Of a DNA stretch of 14,610 nt, positions 6,266-14,381 are shown piece by piece; the first letter of the stretch is position 1, and every line of letters starts with the position of its first letter. The position numbers and the translations under genes are program-made. Origin of the DNA: an archaeon (GTDB lineage Archaea > Asgardarchaeota > Hermodarchaeia > Hermodarchaeales > Hermodarchaeaceae); NCBI GenBank assembly GCA_016550405.1, contig JABXGX010000258.1, positions 1-14,610 of the forward strand. Direction: 5' to 3'. Under the pieces are notes generated by a model. The model did no database searches, was not told where the DNA came from, and saw only the letters and a program-made list of their open reading frames with translations.

Positions 6266-7156
6266 GTGACATTCGATCTGGTTGTTGCAGGAAAACTCGC
6301 AATTGATGAGCTTTCATTCAAAGGTATAGAGGCCAAGCCAGTTTTAGGTGGTTCAGCTGCCCATGTAGCTCTAGCTGCAGCCACAATGGGCAGAAAAGTA
6401 GCCATTGTTTCTTCAATTGGTGATGATTTTCCTCAACGCTTTATTCGTGTACTCGAATCCAAGAACATTGATTTATCAGGGGTCATTCATCGCCAGGGGC
6501 GTTCCTCCCATTTCTGGGCTGATTTCGCATCAAATGGCACAATGACTAATTACAATCTTCATTTTGGCGTAGGAAACCAATTATCATTTCGACATTTCAC
6601 CCGTTTACTCAAACAAACACGGGCTATTCACCTCGGAATCCTACCTCCGTACTTGCTCAGAGCCCTTATCCAACGAGCCTACCGCAAAGGTCCTATCCTG
6701 AGCATGACGACCATCTTTCATCAAGCACAAAGACTACGTGATAAAATCGTGCCACAGCTTCCTTATCTGGATATTCTGTTTCTAAATGCTAAAGAAGCCA
6801 CATATTTAACAGGTACGGCTGATTCCACAGAAGCCATTAAACAGCTTGGGATCCAGGTTCCTCTAGTTGTTGTTACTCAAGGACCTAATGGGTGTATGGT
6901 GTTTCATGAAAAAAAGATCCAACATATTGACAGCTATAGTGTCCAGGAAATCGATGCTACTGGGGCAGGAGATAGTTTTGCTGGTGCATTTTTAGCGAGT
7001 TATCTGAATGACAAAGACATTGTACAAGCTGCCACCTGGGGAAATGCCGCTGGAGCATTTAATGTACAGGATTTGGGTTGTACTAACTTGGCAAAAGCCA
7101 CACGACAAGACTTGGAACGATTAGTCTTTTCTCAACATAGAGTAACTACGAAATGA
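6266..7156 (+). CDS. PfkB-family (ribokinase-like) carbohydrate kinase
   Basis: The 296-residue protein has both PfkB hallmarks. The N-terminal sugar-binding glycine motif is LGGSAAHVALAAATMG (27-42), followed by VAIVSSIGDDF (45-55). The C-terminal ATP/anion-hole signature is IDATGAGDSFAGAFLA (229-244), with D236 the predicted catalytic base. LNAKEATYLTG (173-183) and VVVTQGPNGCMVF (201-213) are the usual intermediate segments. The family phosphorylates sugars, nucleosides or related alcohols with ATP; which substrate is used here cannot be told. Size matches the family. The GTG start is supported by GAGGTT nine bases upstream. The TPR gene follows about 70 bp later on the same strand and may share the transcript. 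The PH-like gene is divergent, with 185 bp between. Confidence 0.9.
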   Translation: MTFDLVVAGKLAIDELSFKGIEAKPVLGGSAAHVALAAATMGRKVAIVSSIGDDFPQRFIRVLESKNIDLSGVIHRQGRSSHFWADFASNGTMTNYNLHFGVGNQLSFRHFTRLLKQTRAIHLGILPPYLLRALIQRAYRKGPILSMTTIFHQAQRLRDKIVPQLPYLDILFLNAKEATYLTGTADSTEAIKQLGIQVPLVVVTQGPNGCMVFHEKKIQHIDSYSVQEIDATGAGDSFAGAFLASYLNDKDIVQAATWGNAAGAFNVQDLGCTNLAKATRQDLERLVFSQHRVTTK

Positions 7157-7226
7157 AAACTCCACACAAGCCAAAAGGCTTTAGCCTTGAAAAAAGAAAT
7201 AGATGAGACTCAAGGGAGGATTGCGT

Positions 7227-7916
7227 TTGTCTAGTCGGACAACCCCGAATCAGGCAAATATCAGTGAATTATTCAATCGAGGGGTCGAATACATCCGCCA
7301 ACGTAAATACAAACACGCCCTCGACTGTTTTGATAAAATCCTTGAATCCGAACCCCAGCGAGTTAACGTGTGGTATAATCGCGGAGTAGCCCTTTACCAA
7401 CTCCGAAAATACCGAGCCGCCATTGAAAGCTACGATAAAGCGATTGGGTTGGCCCCGGATTACGCACGAGCATGGAACAGCAAAGGACAGGCACTTAGTA
7501 AGCTTGGACGACACCTAGATGCGCTCGAATGCTTTGAAAACGCCACTCACCTTGACCCTAAATTCGCAATTGCTTGGAACAACCGTGGAATGGAACTGTC
7601 TAAACTTAATCGTCAAACCGAAGCCCTCCAATGTTTTGAAAGAGCTATCCAAATGGATCCCTCATTTGCTATTGCCTGGTTCAATAAAGGCACCCGTATG
7701 GTCGCCCTTAACCGCTATGACGAAGCAGTCGGAAGCTTTGAGCAAGCACTAACCATTGATCCAGACTTTGTAGAAGCCTGCTATCAACTTGGACTAACCT
7801 TTGAAAGAACTGGTCGAAAACAAAAAGCCGTCAAATATCTTCAACGGGCTCTCCAAATCGACCCCAAGTTCCCTGGTATAAAGGAAAAACTCGATTCTCT
7901 AAACAAACAAGGTTAA
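7227..7916 (+). CDS. TPR-repeat protein (six tetratricopeptide repeats)
   Basis: From the chosen TTG start the protein has 229 residues and is almost wholly TPR. Six 34-residue units run in register, beginning at about NISELFNRG, RVNVWYNRG, YARAWNSKG, FAIAWNNRG, FAIAWFNKG and FVEACYQLG. Each has the W/Y-N-x-G, A-x-x-x-F/Y and final P positions of the consensus. TPR arrays form a superhelical scaffold for protein-protein contacts, and no enzymatic domain is present. There is no signal peptide or membrane helix, so it should be cytoplasmic. An ATG at 7203 is in frame but has no SD, while GGGAGG at 7214-7219 lies seven bases before TTG 7227. It follows the PfkB kinase on the same strand and precedes the arginine decarboxylase by 91 bp. 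Its partner is unknown. Confidence 0.88.
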   Translation: MSSRTTPNQANISELFNRGVEYIRQRKYKHALDCFDKILESEPQRVNVWYNRGVALYQLRKYRAAIESYDKAIGLAPDYARAWNSKGQALSKLGRHLDALECFENATHLDPKFAIAWNNRGMELSKLNRQTEALQCFERAIQMDPSFAIAWFNKGTRMVALNRYDEAVGSFEQALTIDPDFVEACYQLGLTFERTGRKQKAVKYLQRALQIDPKFPGIKEKLDSLNKQG

Positions 7917-7966
7917 TCAAAGCCACGAGTGCTCCGGCAACCTCGAAGAACTCTCATGCAGAATGG

Positions 7967-7973
7967 TTTATTA
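7967..7973 (+). promoter_or_regulatory. Candidate TATA box for the arginine decarboxylase
   Basis: TTTATTA lies 35-41 bp before the GTG start, in the 91-bp gap after the TPR gene. It would give a leader of about 13 nt. The gap and this element suggest a separate transcription unit for the decarboxylase and cupin, but the match is weak. Confidence 0.25.
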
Positions 7974-8007
7974 CATCTTACTCCTTAGCCATTGAACGGC
8001 GATAGAT

Positions 8008-9795
8008 GTGAAATGGACACTCGACGATTCCCGATTTGTATATGGTGTAGGCAAAGAAGACCTCCATTTTCTCGACATTGATAGCAAAGGGAACCTCTTC
8101 ATCACGCTTAGTGGAACCCATATCAGTCTGCAAAGGGTAATTCGTGAGGTCGGAAAACGTGTCCGAGGCAAGGGGTACACCCGAGTACCTTCCTTTACCC
8201 TTCGAATTCCGCAGCTAATCAATTCACAGATAACGAAGGTCTCCAAAATCTACACAGAGGTCATGAGTGAGCATCATTACCAAGGAAAATATCGGGTGGT
8301 TTACCCACTCAAGGTAAATCCCATGAAACAAGTCATAGAACAGGTACTCAAATTCAACCCTGATTATGGGCTAGAAGTAGGTACCAAGTCAGAGTTATTT
8401 ATTGTCTTAAAAGAGCTCAACGATCAAAAACAACGGCTAATCATGTGTAATGGAGTAAAAGACACTGAATACATCGAGATTGTCCGTCAAGCCCTTCAAG
8501 ATGGATACAATCTTTGGATTTCTGTGGAATCCCTCAAAGAAACACAACTAGCCCTCGACTTGCTTCCACGAGATAAAATGCAACTCGCTCTTCGGATCAA
8601 ACCTTATGTCTCGATTATCAGCCATTGGGGGTCGTCTGCTGGACGCCATTCCAAGTTTGGCTTAAGTGTTGAAGATTTATTCAGAACAGTTAACCTTCTC
8701 AAAGAGTATAAAGCTGAATCAGTTGTCGTAGCTTTACATGCCCATCCAGGCTCTCAGGTACTTGGCAATATCTATGCATTCGCTGAATACATCGCGTACG
8801 TCTACACCTACCTCTACGATGAAGGGTTCACAGACCTCAAAGTCATCAATGTCGGAGGAGGACTCCCCATTAACTACGATGGGCACCTCACTCCTGGCTC
8901 CATCCACGCCGATGCGACAGCCATCATTGTAGCACTCACGAAAATCCTTGATGAACGCTACCCCCAACCCGATATCATGACTGAATCCGGTCGCGTAATT
9001 ACAGCACTTTATGCACTTCTAGTGGTCCGCGCCTTTGAACTGCGGCGAATATTCCCTAAAACACTGAAAGTACCTTCTCTGCATCTTCTAGAAGAAACGA
9101 AAAAAGCCCAGGATGCCCGAACCATCCTCCAAGCCTGGAAGTACTGGCAACAACAGGCTTCCAAATATCAAACCTTGGACCAAATCCGAGAATATGAACA
9201 GCTCACTGGATGGGTGAAAACACAGCTACGTCAACTGTTCGTAAACCTAGATAATTATGAAGACTATTTGACTGATCCACTAGCAAAAGACCTACTATGT
9301 CCTGAATATATAATCCAGGGGAATTTCTCTGTCTTTAATGGCGCTTGCGATCATGTTCTCGTTGGTCAGTATTTCCCAATCCTCCCCATTACTAGTCTTC
9401 ACACACAACCTGCTACGCTAGTACGGCTCGCAGACATCACCTGTGATAGTGATGGCGAAATTTCCAACTACACACCACCACTCAGTGACCGACGCCTATT
9501 CACTAAGGATGGCTTTCCCCTCACCACTCAACACAAACACACACTCGGAGGATTTCCCGTTGGAGACATCTCCTCAATCGAGGACGATTACCTTGTTATC
9601 GCCTTAGTTGGTGCATACCAGGATGTCATCGAAATGGACCACAATCTCATTGGTGACCTCCCTGATGTCCAACTCACTCTATCCGAACAAGGAGACTGGA
9701 TAATTGATTGGCTTGGTGCTGCACAAACTATACAAGACCTTGCCACTGACGTAGGATTTTCACTCCCCAACCTAGACGATCCCTATATCGATTAA
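8008..9795 (+). CDS. speA: PLP-dependent biosynthetic arginine decarboxylase (SpeA-like)
   Basis: This enzyme makes agmatine and CO2 from arginine, the first step of polyamine synthesis, in the cytoplasm. The 595-residue protein is slightly shorter than bacterial SpeA (about 630-660) and shows the fold-type III layout. The start WTLDDSRFVYGV (3-14) matches SpeA N-termini. The PLP lysine is K102 in YPLKVNP. Next come the substrate/PLP barrel segments YGLEVGTKSEL (120-130), HSKFGL (214-219), LHAHPGSQ (243-250), GGGLPINY (283-290) and ESGR (326-329). A helical insert covers about 350-430, and the C-terminal barrel carries the conserved CDSDG (479-483) and VGAYQDV (534-540). The GTG start agrees with the family N-terminus; the SD is weak (GGCGA). 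The cupin gene follows 19 bp later. Named archaeal arginine decarboxylases are usually pyruvoyl enzymes, so this type is notable here. Confidence 0.93.
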   Translation: MKWTLDDSRFVYGVGKEDLHFLDIDSKGNLFITLSGTHISLQRVIREVGKRVRGKGYTRVPSFTLRIPQLINSQITKVSKIYTEVMSEHHYQGKYRVVYPLKVNPMKQVIEQVLKFNPDYGLEVGTKSELFIVLKELNDQKQRLIMCNGVKDTEYIEIVRQALQDGYNLWISVESLKETQLALDLLPRDKMQLALRIKPYVSIISHWGSSAGRHSKFGLSVEDLFRTVNLLKEYKAESVVVALHAHPGSQVLGNIYAFAEYIAYVYTYLYDEGFTDLKVINVGGGLPINYDGHLTPGSIHADATAIIVALTKILDERYPQPDIMTESGRVITALYALLVVRAFELRRIFPKTLKVPSLHLLEETKKAQDARTILQAWKYWQQQASKYQTLDQIREYEQLTGWVKTQLRQLFVNLDNYEDYLTDPLAKDLLCPEYIIQGNFSVFNGACDHVLVGQYFPILPITSLHTQPATLVRLADITCDSDGEISNYTPPLSDRRLFTKDGFPLTTQHKHTLGGFPVGDISSIEDDYLVIALVGAYQDVIEMDHNLIGDLPDVQLTLSEQGDWIIDWLGAAQTIQDLATDVGFSLPNLDDPYID

Positions 9796-9814
9796 CCTCT
9801 CAGGAGCAATTAAA

Positions 9815-10153
9815 ATGACACAAGGCACTTATCCTGATATCATTAAAGCACTACCCAAAGTTGATATTAATATCGAAGGAATTGAAGCCTGGCTCGCACA
9901 AGGAGACACCTTCCAAATCGTCTTCTTCGAAATCCAACTTGGAGTAACCATTCCACCCCACGCCCACAAAGCACAATACGGCATACTTATAGAAGGTGAA
10001 ATGACCCTAACCATAGGTGACCAATCCAAGCGATTGAAAGCTGGAGACTCCTATTATATCCCAGAAGATGTCATTCACCAGGCTATCTTCCACACGTTTG
10101 TACGTGCTATGGACTATTTCGATGAGCCAAATCGATATAAACAGAAGAGTTAG
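9815..10153 (+). CDS. Small single-domain cupin protein
   Basis: The 112-residue protein is one cupin barrel. Motif 1 is PPHAHKAQYGILIEGEM (47-63), with H49 and H51 kept but the usual glutamate ligand apparently replaced by Gln54. Motif 2 is AGDSYYIPEDVIHQA (76-90), with H88. Metal binding through three histidines is therefore possible. Small cupins may be enzymes (isomerases, dioxygenases) or sensors, and no specific reaction can be assigned. The ATG is preceded by AGGAG with an 8-nt spacer. The gene begins 19 bp after speA on the same strand, so co-transcription is likely and a role connected with polyamine or amino-acid metabolism is possible. It converges with the solute-binding protein gene at 10171. 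Confidence 0.87.
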   Translation: MTQGTYPDIIKALPKVDINIEGIEAWLAQGDTFQIVFFEIQLGVTIPPHAHKAQYGILIEGEMTLTIGDQSKRLKAGDSYYIPEDVIHQAIFHTFVRAMDYFDEPNRYKQKS

Positions 10154-10170
10154 ACTACAGCTGGTTTCTA

Positions 10171-12126
10171 CTATTTGTTATTCCTTTTTCTAGGTCTTCG
10201 CCGATTGAGGATAAGAACGAGAACGACTACTTGTAAAACGATAATTAAAATCCCTACATATATTATCAAATAAAGTAGGGACGAAGGACCAGGGGGTGGA
10301 CATGGTGTGCGGGTATCTGGTTGTTCAACGGCAAAGTGCCAATCCGGATACCGATCTAAAACGATATATTGTCCAACAAGTCGAGTGACCCACTGGAAGC
10401 AGCCCGTTCCAGTGAGGTCTTCAGGTGTCTCCGGATTCCAAGTAAAGTTATTTGTTTCATAAGTGCTCCAGATGTGTTTGGGGAGAATCAGCACACTCGT
10501 GGATTTCGAAAATTCGAGATACCCGGTCTTATTCGAATAGATTTCAACCGTATATTCGTCTGGTGTGTCGACTCGGTAGATATTCGCAACCTTTGCTGCG
10601 GTATGCGTTCCGTGAGGATGGATGTTCATGAAACTGTACTGCACATCTTCTGCAGTAAAAGGTGTCCCATCCTGCCACGTTACATTCTCGTATAATTGAA
10701 ACGTGTACCGCATCCCCTCTTGAATATCACCGGATGCAACGGTAGGTTCAAGATTCCAGGCATAAGCAAGATCTGGTGCCTCATAGGAGTAGACGTCTAG
10801 CGGATCGACTCGCCAAAGTTTCGAATAGATGAGATTGAATATTGTATAGGCATACTCTGAATCAGTTATGATTGGGTTTGTGGAAACCATCCCTTCAGAT
10901 AGAACGGTCACATATTCAGTTGGAATGCAGCCAAAAGGTCCTCCAGCTTCCTCTCGCAACCTGATGTGTTCAAAGGTGTAGGGGTTGCCCCCCATTCGAT
11001 TTTGGGATACCCAGTTTACATAACCTTCCCAAAAATCTGTCCGGTAGGCATGAATGTTTTCATCATTATACCCAACGATCATCGGCATCTCCGCTAACAG
11101 TATCCGGCAACAATTCCACGCCCAATTCCGCGCTTCGAGTCGTGTTGGTGCTTCCATCATCTTGGAAACATTGTAATCATAGCCAGTGTGATTGAACCGA
11201 CAAAAAAAGAGGTTGTTCGAGGCTTTAGAGAAAAAGTTGTCATAAAGGAGAATTGGATTTCCTGGAGGATCAATGGTCCACAGAAAATGTGCAATGCTAA
11301 ATTCACCGGTTCTTAACCCGGTTATCATGGTATTGAAGTCGACCTCTACTACCTTGCCTTGAAGGCCACACTTCTCCATACCTGCTAACATTGACAAAAC
11401 CATGTAAAACGTGAAATCAGAATAATCTGCTGGGGTCCAGAGTTCGACCTCCAACCCATTCGGGGCCCACACATCACCTCGCTTGTCACCAAGGGTCCAA
11501 TTCCCACTCATGTCCGTATCATAGTATCGATACCCTGGATGCGGCGAATCAGGCGTATCAATGATATGCGCAGCATCAAGAGTCGCGTTCGCACTCGCAA
11601 TGTCCGCCTCATAGAAATGCGAAGTCATTTCCGATTCATAAGACCAAAAATCAAAAGCTATAGGTACGGGATTATCCATCACTTGGGCATATCCCCCCCG
11701 ACTATTCTCAACAATGACGCTTTTATTAACCGCGTAGGCAAGTGCCATACGGTACCCTGTAAGATTCGTTGGAAACCGCTGACATTGTAAAGTGAATTGC
11801 CGGAAATGAGACCCCAACTCTGATGTTACGTCGATAGCTGGATTCGCCTGTAACTCAGCTACGGAATGGTATGGCACAGAGCCATCGTAAGAGGAGACAC
11901 TACCTGCCTGAAGCGCAAATAGTGCATGGGCTATATCCTCTTGCGGATACACGATGAAACCCAGGCGATCCACGTAGCCCCCATGCGGATCATAGCCGCT
12001 AGGATAGGTCCAACTAGCCTGCACACCAAGAGAAGGAGAGAAAGGAGTTGATACAAAAAATAGGAGAAACAAAAGTGTAAATACAACAGGAACTAGGCGA
12101 CTGCTATGGTGAAAGAACTCAGCCAT
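10171..12126 (-). CDS. Circularly permuted family-5 solute-binding protein, C-terminal anchor (copy 1)
   Basis: The 651-residue protein has a signal peptide (hydrophobic core about 11-27) and a C-terminal membrane helix at about 617-640 followed by NRRRPRKRNN, so the body should lie outside the cell, anchored. It is related to SBP_bac_5 (peptide/nickel/sugar-oligomer binding) proteins, but the order is swapped. Residues 51-390 match the second half of the family (YVDRLGFIVYPQED; YRMALAYAVNKSVIVE 125-140; ANATLDAAH 179-187; final strands near 384-390). Residues about 404-600 match the first half (IFNLIYSKLWRVDP 429-442; YTFQLYENVTWQDGTPFTAEDVQYS in two parts from 474; PKHIW 549-553; GTGCF 573-577). 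A Ca-loop-like DTDMSGNWTLGD is at 203-214. The ATG has a strong SD, GGAGGTGA. It is the second gene of a pair, 24 bp after its paralogue. No transporter gene is beside it. Confidence 0.85.
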   Translation of the reverse strand: MAEFFHHSSRLVPVVFTLLFLLFFVSTPFSPSLGVQASWTYPSGYDPHGGYVDRLGFIVYPQEDIAHALFALQAGSVSSYDGSVPYHSVAELQANPAIDVTSELGSHFRQFTLQCQRFPTNLTGYRMALAYAVNKSVIVENSRGGYAQVMDNPVPIAFDFWSYESEMTSHFYEADIASANATLDAAHIIDTPDSPHPGYRYYDTDMSGNWTLGDKRGDVWAPNGLEVELWTPADYSDFTFYMVLSMLAGMEKCGLQGKVVEVDFNTMITGLRTGEFSIAHFLWTIDPPGNPILLYDNFFSKASNNLFFCRFNHTGYDYNVSKMMEAPTRLEARNWAWNCCRILLAEMPMIVGYNDENIHAYRTDFWEGYVNWVSQNRMGGNPYTFEHIRLREEAGGPFGCIPTEYVTVLSEGMVSTNPIITDSEYAYTIFNLIYSKLWRVDPLDVYSYEAPDLAYAWNLEPTVASGDIQEGMRYTFQLYENVTWQDGTPFTAEDVQYSFMNIHPHGTHTAAKVANIYRVDTPDEYTVEIYSNKTGYLEFSKSTSVLILPKHIWSTYETNNFTWNPETPEDLTGTGCFQWVTRLVGQYIVLDRYPDWHFAVEQPDTRTPCPPPGPSSLLYLIIYVGILIIVLQVVVLVLILNRRRPRKRNNK

Positions 12127-12150
12127 TCTTTCTCACCTCCATACTCCACA

Positions 12151-14115
12151 TCATCCTCTGGTTTCAGCTCCCTTTTTAACCTGTCTTTTGCGGCGTCGAT
12201 TCAGAAGTAGTCCAAGTAGCACTATCTGAACTATAACCACAACGATTCCAATCGACAGGACATAGATAAACCACGCCGTTACTCCTGAAGATGGACACAT
12301 AGGACGAAGCGGGTGTTCAACACCAAAATGCCAACCTTCATACCGTTCAAGGATGACCCACTGATTGTGCATCCATGTCATAAACCTGTAACAGCCTGTT
12401 CCGCTCAGGTTACCGGGAGCGTTCATGCTCCACCGAAAATCTTCAACTTCATGAGGTGCCCAGATGTGTTTAGGGAAGATGAGGACATTCGGCATGTTGA
12501 ACAAGTCTACAAAAGCTGTGCTATTTGAGTAAATGTCAACTGTGTATGCATCTGGTGTGTCGACTCGGTACACATGGGCAACATCTCCATCAGTTACATA
12601 ACGGTTAGTTGGGTGAATATTCATGAGACTGTATTGCACATCTTCACTTGTGAAGGGAGTGCCATCATGCCAGGTGATGTTTTCGAATAAATGGAAGGTG
12701 TATTTCCATCCGTCTTGAATATCACCCGATGTCACAGTTGGTGTTTGAGTCCAATTCCAGGCAAGGTCAGGGGCAGGGGCACAGTCTGGGTCAAGGGGAT
12801 CGAGTTGCCATAGGCGGGAATAGATGAGATCAAATACGATATTCGTGCTACTGGTATACGTGTCAAGAGGTGTGAGTGTGTTGGGCCCGTCGGTTAAGAC
12901 TGCTCGATATTCGGTGGGGTAGCACCCGAAGGGCCCGCCTATATCTTGTGTGAGTCGAAGCTGTTCAAATGTATAGGGATTATAACCAATAGAACCACGC
13001 CCACATTGGTTGACATATCCTTCCCAGTGGTCAATACGGTACGCTCTCCTTGTTTCTAAATTACAGGTCACAATCATTGGCATTTCTTCCAAGAGAATGC
13101 GGGAACAATTCCAAGCCCAGTTGCGTGTTTCCAGTCGTGTCGAAGCATGCCTAAATTGTGAGTAATTGAAGTTGTAATCACTGTTATTAAAGCGGAAGAA
13201 AAAGCTATTAGTCAAACTTTCAGTCTGAAAAGACTCATATAAAGAATGAGGGCACCCTGGGGGGACTAGCTCCCAATTGAATACTACAAGATTAAAATTG
13301 TAAGTGTAAATCATTTCGATCATAGTATAGGGGTCATATTCCACAATTTCCCCTTGGAGGCCGCATTTCATCATACAATCGTGGAGAACAAGACATGCTT
13401 GTATTGCTGGTTCATAGTTGGTATGAGCCCAAAGCTCGATTTTTAGCCCATCAGGGGCGAAGTAATCTCCCCGTTTGTCGCCCAATGTCCAATTGCCACT
13501 CATATCTGCATCATAGTACCGCCAGCCGGGATGAGGAGAATCAGGCGTATCAATAATGTGAGCGGCATCCAGAGTGGCATTCGCAGTCAAAATATCTGAG
13601 GAATAGTAATGAGCACTAATCTGAGGTTCGAAGGTCCAAAAAGAGTAGATAGGTGGAATGGTGTTGTCCATCACCTGACCATAGCCACCATGTGCGTTCT
13701 CAACGACAAGATGTTTATCAAGTGCAAGAGCAAGGGCCCATCGATAACCGGTCATATTAGTCGGAAAACGGGAACAACGTAACACGAAATGTTGATAGCT
13801 TGATCCAAGTTCTGATTGCACTTCGATATTTGGATTCGCTTCCAGTTCTGCCATCGTTTCAAGAGGAATCTGAAAATCACAGGCCATCACGTTGCCTTGT
13901 TGAAGATCAGAAAATGCTTCATCAGTTTCGAGATGATGATAATCGAAAAAGACTAAACGATCGATATATCCCCCTGTCGGATCGTAGCCGCTTGGAAAAG
14001 CCTTTCTGGCAGAAAAAGCTTGTACAGGTTGTTGAGGGAAGTGGAGTAGAATTAATAGTAGCCAAAAAGCTACAAACAGAGTGAGAACCTTAGAAAGATT
14101 CAGGTATGCACCCAA
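12151..14115 (-). CDS. Circularly permuted family-5 solute-binding protein, C-terminal anchor (copy 2)
   Basis: This 654-residue paralogue of the neighbouring gene matches it along the whole length. A signal peptide (core about 10-25) precedes FPSGYDPTGGYIDRLVF (40-56). The normally C-terminal half (YRWALALALDKHLVVEN 124-140; TLDAAHIIDTPDSPHPG 181-197) precedes the normally N-terminal half (FDLIYSRLWQLDP 428-440; ITWHDGTPFTSEDVQYS 480-496; PKHIW 548-552; SGTGCYRF 571-578). The membrane helix is at about 614-638, followed by NRRRKRQVKK. The calcium-loop-like DADMSGNWTLGD is at 202-213. The protein is rich in N-x-S/T sequons, as expected of an exported archaeal protein. A GTG at 14127 is in frame but belongs to GGGGGTGA, which makes a good SD eight bases before TTG 14115. 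It is probably the first gene of the operon; its ligand is unknown. Confidence 0.85.
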   Translation of the reverse strand: MGAYLNLSKVLTLFVAFWLLLILLHFPQQPVQAFSARKAFPSGYDPTGGYIDRLVFFDYHHLETDEAFSDLQQGNVMACDFQIPLETMAELEANPNIEVQSELGSSYQHFVLRCSRFPTNMTGYRWALALALDKHLVVENAHGGYGQVMDNTIPPIYSFWTFEPQISAHYYSSDILTANATLDAAHIIDTPDSPHPGWRYYDADMSGNWTLGDKRGDYFAPDGLKIELWAHTNYEPAIQACLVLHDCMMKCGLQGEIVEYDPYTMIEMIYTYNFNLVVFNWELVPPGCPHSLYESFQTESLTNSFFFRFNNSDYNFNYSQFRHASTRLETRNWAWNCSRILLEEMPMIVTCNLETRRAYRIDHWEGYVNQCGRGSIGYNPYTFEQLRLTQDIGGPFGCYPTEYRAVLTDGPNTLTPLDTYTSSTNIVFDLIYSRLWQLDPLDPDCAPAPDLAWNWTQTPTVTSGDIQDGWKYTFHLFENITWHDGTPFTSEDVQYSLMNIHPTNRYVTDGDVAHVYRVDTPDAYTVDIYSNSTAFVDLFNMPNVLIFPKHIWAPHEVEDFRWSMNAPGNLSGTGCYRFMTWMHNQWVILERYEGWHFGVEHPLRPMCPSSGVTAWFIYVLSIGIVVVIVQIVLLGLLLNRRRKRQVKKGAETRG

Positions 14116-14243
14116 GCTCCGATTCACCCCCTTGTAGTAAATGTTTGAAATATTCTACCCTCCACCAGTATCGTCTACGTTGATGGTTATTAGTATGATG
14201 AAAGGGGCTAGAAACTGGCTTATCATTGAATTTACAAAAAATT

Positions 14244-14249
14244 ATATAT
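14244..14249. promoter_or_regulatory. Candidate TATA box in the divergent spacer
   Basis: The 254-bp spacer 14128-14381 separates the binding-protein operon from the sensor-like gene. Its clearest element is TTATATAT preceded by an A-tract (14236-14249). It could serve either strand: it lies about 130 bp from both starts, further than usual, so long leaders or other elements (for example TATA at 14337-14340) are possible. Nothing else was recognised in the spacer. Confidence 0.3.
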
Positions 14250-14381
14250 GCTGTTCTTAGTGGGAATTGTTGGCAGCCAATTCAATTCGTTGGCTAGTTT
14301 CTATTGGAAGGGATGCGCTTTTAGCTTGTTAGGGGATATAATCGCACCTGCACCGATTCTACCTGTGGAGTGGACCATTCA

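Noticed and set aside
7175..7188. Possible terminator hairpin (AAGGC TTTA GCCTT) after the sugar kinase
   Set aside because: The stem has only 5 bp and is followed by A-rich, not T-rich, sequence; the TPR gene follows on the same strand.
8734..8967. Frames on both strands inside speA
   Set aside because: They are shadows of a conserved enzyme core (GGGLP region) with no independent start signals.
10369..10695. Open frame of 108 codons on the + strand inside the binding-protein gene
   Set aside because: It is antisense to a well-supported conserved coding region and shows no recognisable motif or convincing SD.
10171..14115. Two broken halves of different binding proteins, or a frameshifted gene
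   Set aside because: Both paralogues are uninterrupted, share the same domain order and end with the same anchor, so a stable permuted architecture fits better than decay.
14128..14381. RNA gene or riboswitch in the longest spacer
   Set aside because: No tRNA-like arms, strong stems or known aptamer features were seen; only AT-rich promoter-like elements were found.
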